Positions 4,104-6,808 of a stretch of DNA of 6,808 nt are shown piece by piece. A program made the translations under genes and the position numbers. Source of the DNA: Candidatus Methanomethylophilaceae archaeon (lineage in GTDB: Archaea > Thermoplasmatota > Thermoplasmata > Methanomassiliicoccales > Methanomethylophilaceae); contig JAFPVN010000032.1 of the NCBI GenBank assembly GCA_017395275.1, forward strand, positions 1-6,808, read 5' to 3'. A model generated the notes under the pieces. It saw nothing but the letters and a program-made list of their open reading frames with translations. It ran no database searches and was not told the origin of the DNA. Each line of letters begins with the position of its first letter. The stretch's first letter is position 1.

Positions 4104-6808
4104 ATGAACAGCAAGGTCGTGATTGCGGTCGCAGCCGTCGTCATCCTCGTGGGCGCAGGCATAGGTGCCTTCGCCCTGATGAACAACGGCTCCAAGGACG
4201 GCTCGGACTCGTCGACACTGTCGATCGATTCCCCGGGCGAGTATCTGAACGGCACCTATGACAAGGTGATCATCGGTAAAGGCGTGGGTGACGGCGACGT
4301 CACCCTGAAAGGGATCAAGATCCTCAAGGAACTGATCATCCGCGGAGGCGGCAGTCACTCCGTCACCATGGACGGATGCGATGCCAGCGGGGCCAAGACC
4401 ACCGTCGAGAAGGAGGGAGGGGAGGCACCCCGTATCAACCTCGTGAACTCGCAGGTCGGCGAGATGGACGTCACAGGACAGGTTATCATCGAAGGCGATG
4501 CCACAAGCAAGGTGCAGACGGTCAACGCCGCGGGAGCGAACGTCACTGTCCAGGGAGACAACACTGCGGTCGGGGAGGTCAAGGCCACAGGGAACGCCAG
4601 CGTGAACGTCACCGGCGGTAACGTAAACAAGGTAGAGGCAATGGGATCCACCGTCAGCGTCACCGGCGAGAACGCGTCCATCGACAACCTGAACCTTTCG
4701 GGACAGTCCACCGTCAACGTCCAGAACGGGACCGTTGACAGCATGAACATACAGCAGGATTCTCAGGTCAACCTCGAGGTCAGTGCCGACGGAACCCTGC
4801 AGTCAGTCACGTACTCGGACAACGTCTCCGTCACGACCACCGGAGCGAATACCGATGGCAAACTCGCGGATTCGGAACAGAGCATGGCCAACGGTTCCAA
4901 AACCTCGGACATCACCATCAACGGAGAGGGCAGGCACATCCACAACTACGTCATCCTGGTCAATGCGGATTGGAACACGCTCGACAAGGTCAACAAGACC
5001 GTCTCCGCAACGGTCGAGTGCGATAAATGCGATGTGAATGCCGAAGATCACGTAGTGAATAAGACCGTCTCCGTAACGGAGCGCATCCAACCTGCAACAT
5101 GCGAATATGGCGGCTACACCGCATACACCACCAACCTGACAGGTGACAACGGAGCGAGATTCGACGAGACAGATCCCCTCGGACACGACTACAGGGCGGT
5201 CTACGAGTGGAATCCCGATCATACAGTCGTCACCATCACATTCACCTGTACCCGCGACAGCACGCACGTCCACCAGTACACGACCCAGGACGTGAACGTG
5301 CAGGAGACGCCCGCCACATGCGAGGAAGGCGGTTCCAAGACCTATAGCGTGTCCGGGACATATGTTGTTCTAGACACCAATGAGGAATTGGCATATTCGG
5401 ACACCCAGTCCGTTGCCACGGATTCCGCCCTCGGACATGATTACGGCCTTGAATATCCCGACTGGACCACACTCGATAGGGGGAACAAGACCGTGGTCGT
5501 CAGGTCTGTATGTTTCCACGATCAGAACCATGTGAAAGAGAGGACGGTAACGGTAACCGAGAGGGTAGAGGCGCCCACCTGCGAATCGCAGGGATACACC
5601 GTATACTTCACCGACATCCCCGGGGACAACGGATCGCCTAGATTCGATGTGACGCCCGCACTCGGTCATGATTACAGAAAGGAATGCGTGTGGGACCAGG
5701 AACACACCTCTGCCACGATCACATTCACCTGTGCGAACGACAGGGCCCACGTCATAACGTTCGTCACGCAGGACGTGCAGACGCAGGTTACGCAGCCTAC
5801 CTGCACGGAGAAGGGAAGCACGACATACGCCGTATCCGGGACAAGGGACGGCGTGGAATACAGCTTCAGCGACACCGTCGAGATGGATGCCCTCGGCCAC
5901 GATTTCGTCCTGTCCGAGGTCCAGTGGAACAGCCTGAACGAGGAGGCCCTCACGGTAAGCGCGCTCTACGTCTGTTCGAGGAACAACGAGCACACGGAGA
6001 CCAGGACGATCATCGTCCAGAAGGACGTCACGGAGCCCACCTGTACCGCAGCGGGCAGGACGCATTACTATGTAGCCAACAGCGGCGACAACGGACACGA
6101 CGTACCGATACCCGCTCTCGGCCACGATCTCGTCCACCACGATGCCAAGGATGCCACCTGTACCGAGAAGGGATGGGACACATACGACACCTGTGCTAGG
6201 GAAGGATGCGATTACACCACGTTCCATGAGAGGGAGGCATTGGGTCACGACTATCAGCACCACGATGCCCAGGCACCTACGTTGGAATTCGAGGGATGGC
6301 AGGCGTACGACGAATGTACCAGATGCCACGATTCGAACAAGGTGACGATCCCCATGTTGCACGGTTACACGGTCACCGTTTACGGAGGTAAGGTTGCCAA
6401 GACCGGAGACGAGCCGATGCTGTCGGTCATCAGGGTGGCCGAGAACACAGTCGTCCATGTCTCATACGACGGAGAGGGCGACATCTATTGGACCAGCAAC
6501 CTCGCCGATTACATCCCCGGGAACACCTTCAGCGCATTGGTGCAGTCCGATCTGTATTACACGCCGCATCCCGCCGAGGACAAGACCTACGGCGAGTGGA
6601 CCAAGACCTCTGCCACCTGCTCCGAGGACAGACTGTGGTACCGCGTATCCACCGACGGACAGAGGCGCGAATACCTCACCATTCCAGCTCACGGTCATGT
6701 GCTGGAGCCCGGTTTCACGGTCACACGTGAGCCCACCTGCACAGAGGAAGGTGTTGGATACTACGTTTGCAGGATATGTGGGGAACACGTCGAAGAGTCG
6801 ATCGAATG
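4104..6808 (+). CDS. Large exported surface protein: anchor, beta-solenoid, ALGHDY/PTC repeats (3' end outside window)
   Basis: The frame from the ATG at 4104 is open to the window edge: 901 codons and no stop. Residues 5-25 are a hydrophobic helix after a short MNSK start, a signal peptide or membrane anchor, followed by a Ser/Asp/Gly-rich linker (28-40). Residues 40-110 contain VGDGDVTLKG (61-70) and RGGGSHSV (80-87), a signature I associate with solenoid cell-surface proteins of Clostridia. Residues 111-245 are about seven rungs of 17-21 residues rich in V-x-V and N-G, as in a right-handed beta-helix. From H278 the protein consists of repeats bearing LGHD(Y/F/L) at 359, 443, 520, 597, 672 and 713 and Cys-containing PTC/ATC starts. 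Residues 754-835 form a beta-rich insert beginning YTVTVYGGKV, and degenerate repeat units follow with CRIC at 889-892. Fourteen N-x-S/T sequons are present, thirteen before residue 462. It is probably a surface adhesin or S-layer-associated protein. No enzymatic domain is visible in this part. Confidence 0.88.
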   Translation, partial: MNSKVVIAVAAVVILVGAGIGAFALMNNGSKDGSDSSTLSIDSPGEYLNGTYDKVIIGKGVGDGDVTLKGIKILKELIIRGGGSHSVTMDGCDASGAKTTVEKEGGEAPRINLVNSQVGEMDVTGQVIIEGDATSKVQTVNAAGANVTVQGDNTAVGEVKATGNASVNVTGGNVNKVEAMGSTVSVTGENASIDNLNLSGQSTVNVQNGTVDSMNIQQDSQVNLEVSADGTLQSVTYSDNVSVTTTGANTDGKLADSEQSMANGSKTSDITINGEGRHIHNYVILVNADWNTLDKVNKTVSATVECDKCDVNAEDHVVNKTVSVTERIQPATCEYGGYTAYTTNLTGDNGARFDETDPLGHDYRAVYEWNPDHTVVTITFTCTRDSTHVHQYTTQDVNVQETPATCEEGGSKTYSVSGTYVVLDTNEELAYSDTQSVATDSALGHDYGLEYPDWTTLDRGNKTVVVRSVCFHDQNHVKERTVTVTERVEAPTCESQGYTVYFTDIPGDNGSPRFDVTPALGHDYRKECVWDQEHTSATITFTCANDRAHVITFVTQDVQTQVTQPTCTEKGSTTYAVSGTRDGVEYSFSDTVEMDALGHDFVLSEVQWNSLNEEALTVSALYVCSRNNEHTETRTIIVQKDVTEPTCTAAGRTHYYVANSGDNGHDVPIPALGHDLVHHDAKDATCTEKGWDTYDTCAREGCDYTTFHEREALGHDYQHHDAQAPTLEFEGWQAYDECTRCHDSNKVTIPMLHGYTVTVYGGKVAKTGDEPMLSVIRVAENTVVHVSYDGEGDIYWTSNLADYIPGNTFSALVQSDLYYTPHPAEDKTYGEWTKTSATCSEDRLWYRVSTDGQRREYLTIPAHGHVLEPGFTVTREPTCTEEGVGYYVCRICGEHVEESIE
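4434..4841 (+). repeat. Beta-solenoid rungs in the surface protein (residues 111-246)
   Basis: Successive rungs begin INLVNSQ, VIIEGDA, VTVQGDN, VNVTGGN, VSVTGEN, VNVQNGT and VNLEVSA, spaced about 17-22 residues apart. Each has alternating hydrophobic/polar strands separated by Gly/Asn turns. This periodicity fits a parallel beta-helix stalk or head. Divergence between rungs at DNA level is high, so these are old structural repeats, not a recent tandem array. Confidence 0.6.
4935..6281 (+). repeat. ALGHDY/PTC protein repeat array (A-B-A-B-A-C order)
   Basis: The array starts with a half unit of B type (residues 278-332, HNY...WNTLDKVNKT...CDKC). Unit boundaries set at the first Cys give A1 333-405, B1 406-492, A2 493-566, B2 567-646, a shortened A3 647-685 and a canonical short unit C 686-726. 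A units share Y-T-x-Y and GDNG before LGHDY and then TITFTC. B units share (T/A)YxVSGT and then a W-x-x-L segment before the second Cys. LGHD is invariant in all six complete units. Similar repeats occur in many gut bacterial surface proteins. Their function is not established; a stalk or adhesive role is inferred. Confidence 0.75.

Noticed and set aside
2205..4358. 717-codon open frame on the - strand across the ATPase, MATE and surface genes
   Set aside because: It spans three well-supported genes and a promoter, and its product is rich in Asp/His/Arg/Gly with no domain. It is an antisense artefact of the high-GC codon bias.
4935..6281. CRISPR-like or tandem DNA repeat array
   Set aside because: The periodicity is at protein level, in frame, with diverged DNA and units of 39-87 codons; there are no identical short repeats with spacers.
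5370..6458. 362-codon open frame on the - strand inside the surface protein gene
   Set aside because: The + strand frame has clear protein repeats here; the antisense product is only their mirror, with no recognisable motif or start signal.

Overview
The window looks like a piece of an archaeal chromosome, most likely a Methanomassiliicoccales-type gut or rumen methanogen of the Thermoplasmatota. The lineage is inferred, not proven. The evidence is the archaeal-type riboflavin synthase next to lumazine synthase, AT-rich TATA-like boxes about 25 bases upstream of start codons with no Shine-Dalgarno (leaderless genes), moderately high GC with frequent AGG arginine codons, and a giant surface protein with repeats otherwise familiar to me from gut Firmicutes. 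All genes read on the + strand.

Region 1 (1-679) is the end of a riboflavin operon: the C-terminal 75 codons of archaeal riboflavin synthase (ribC), then complete 6,7-dimethyl-8-ribityllumazine synthase (ribH) four bases later, closed by a GC hairpin plus T-run terminator. Together they carry out the last two steps of riboflavin synthesis.

Region 2 (680-2654) is a separately regulated metal-efflux unit. A perfect 9+6+9 inverted repeat with a C-rich centre, resembling operators of the CsoR/CstR/RcnR repressor family, abuts the TATA box of a P1B-type ATPase. The ATPase has the CPC permeation motif but no N-terminal metal-binding domain, and its last two membrane helices match neither the Cu+ nor the Zn2+ signature.

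Region 3 (2655-4025) is a complete MATE-family exporter with its own TATA-like box and apparently a leaderless start.

Region 4 (4026-6808) is the first 901 codons of a large exported surface protein that runs off the window. It has an N-terminal membrane anchor, a beta-solenoid-like domain dense in N-glycosylation sequons, then an array of ALGHDY / PTC-type repeats organised as two A-B supra-repeats followed by shorter and degenerate units. The long units keep a Cys-His-Cys-His set.

The genes do not form one pathway. Vitamin synthesis, metal export, MATE export and a surface adhesin-like protein are each separated by their own promoter signals. No RNA gene, insertion sequence, CRISPR array or defence system is visible. 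The least ordinary elements are the operator/ATPase pair and the repeat architecture of the surface protein.
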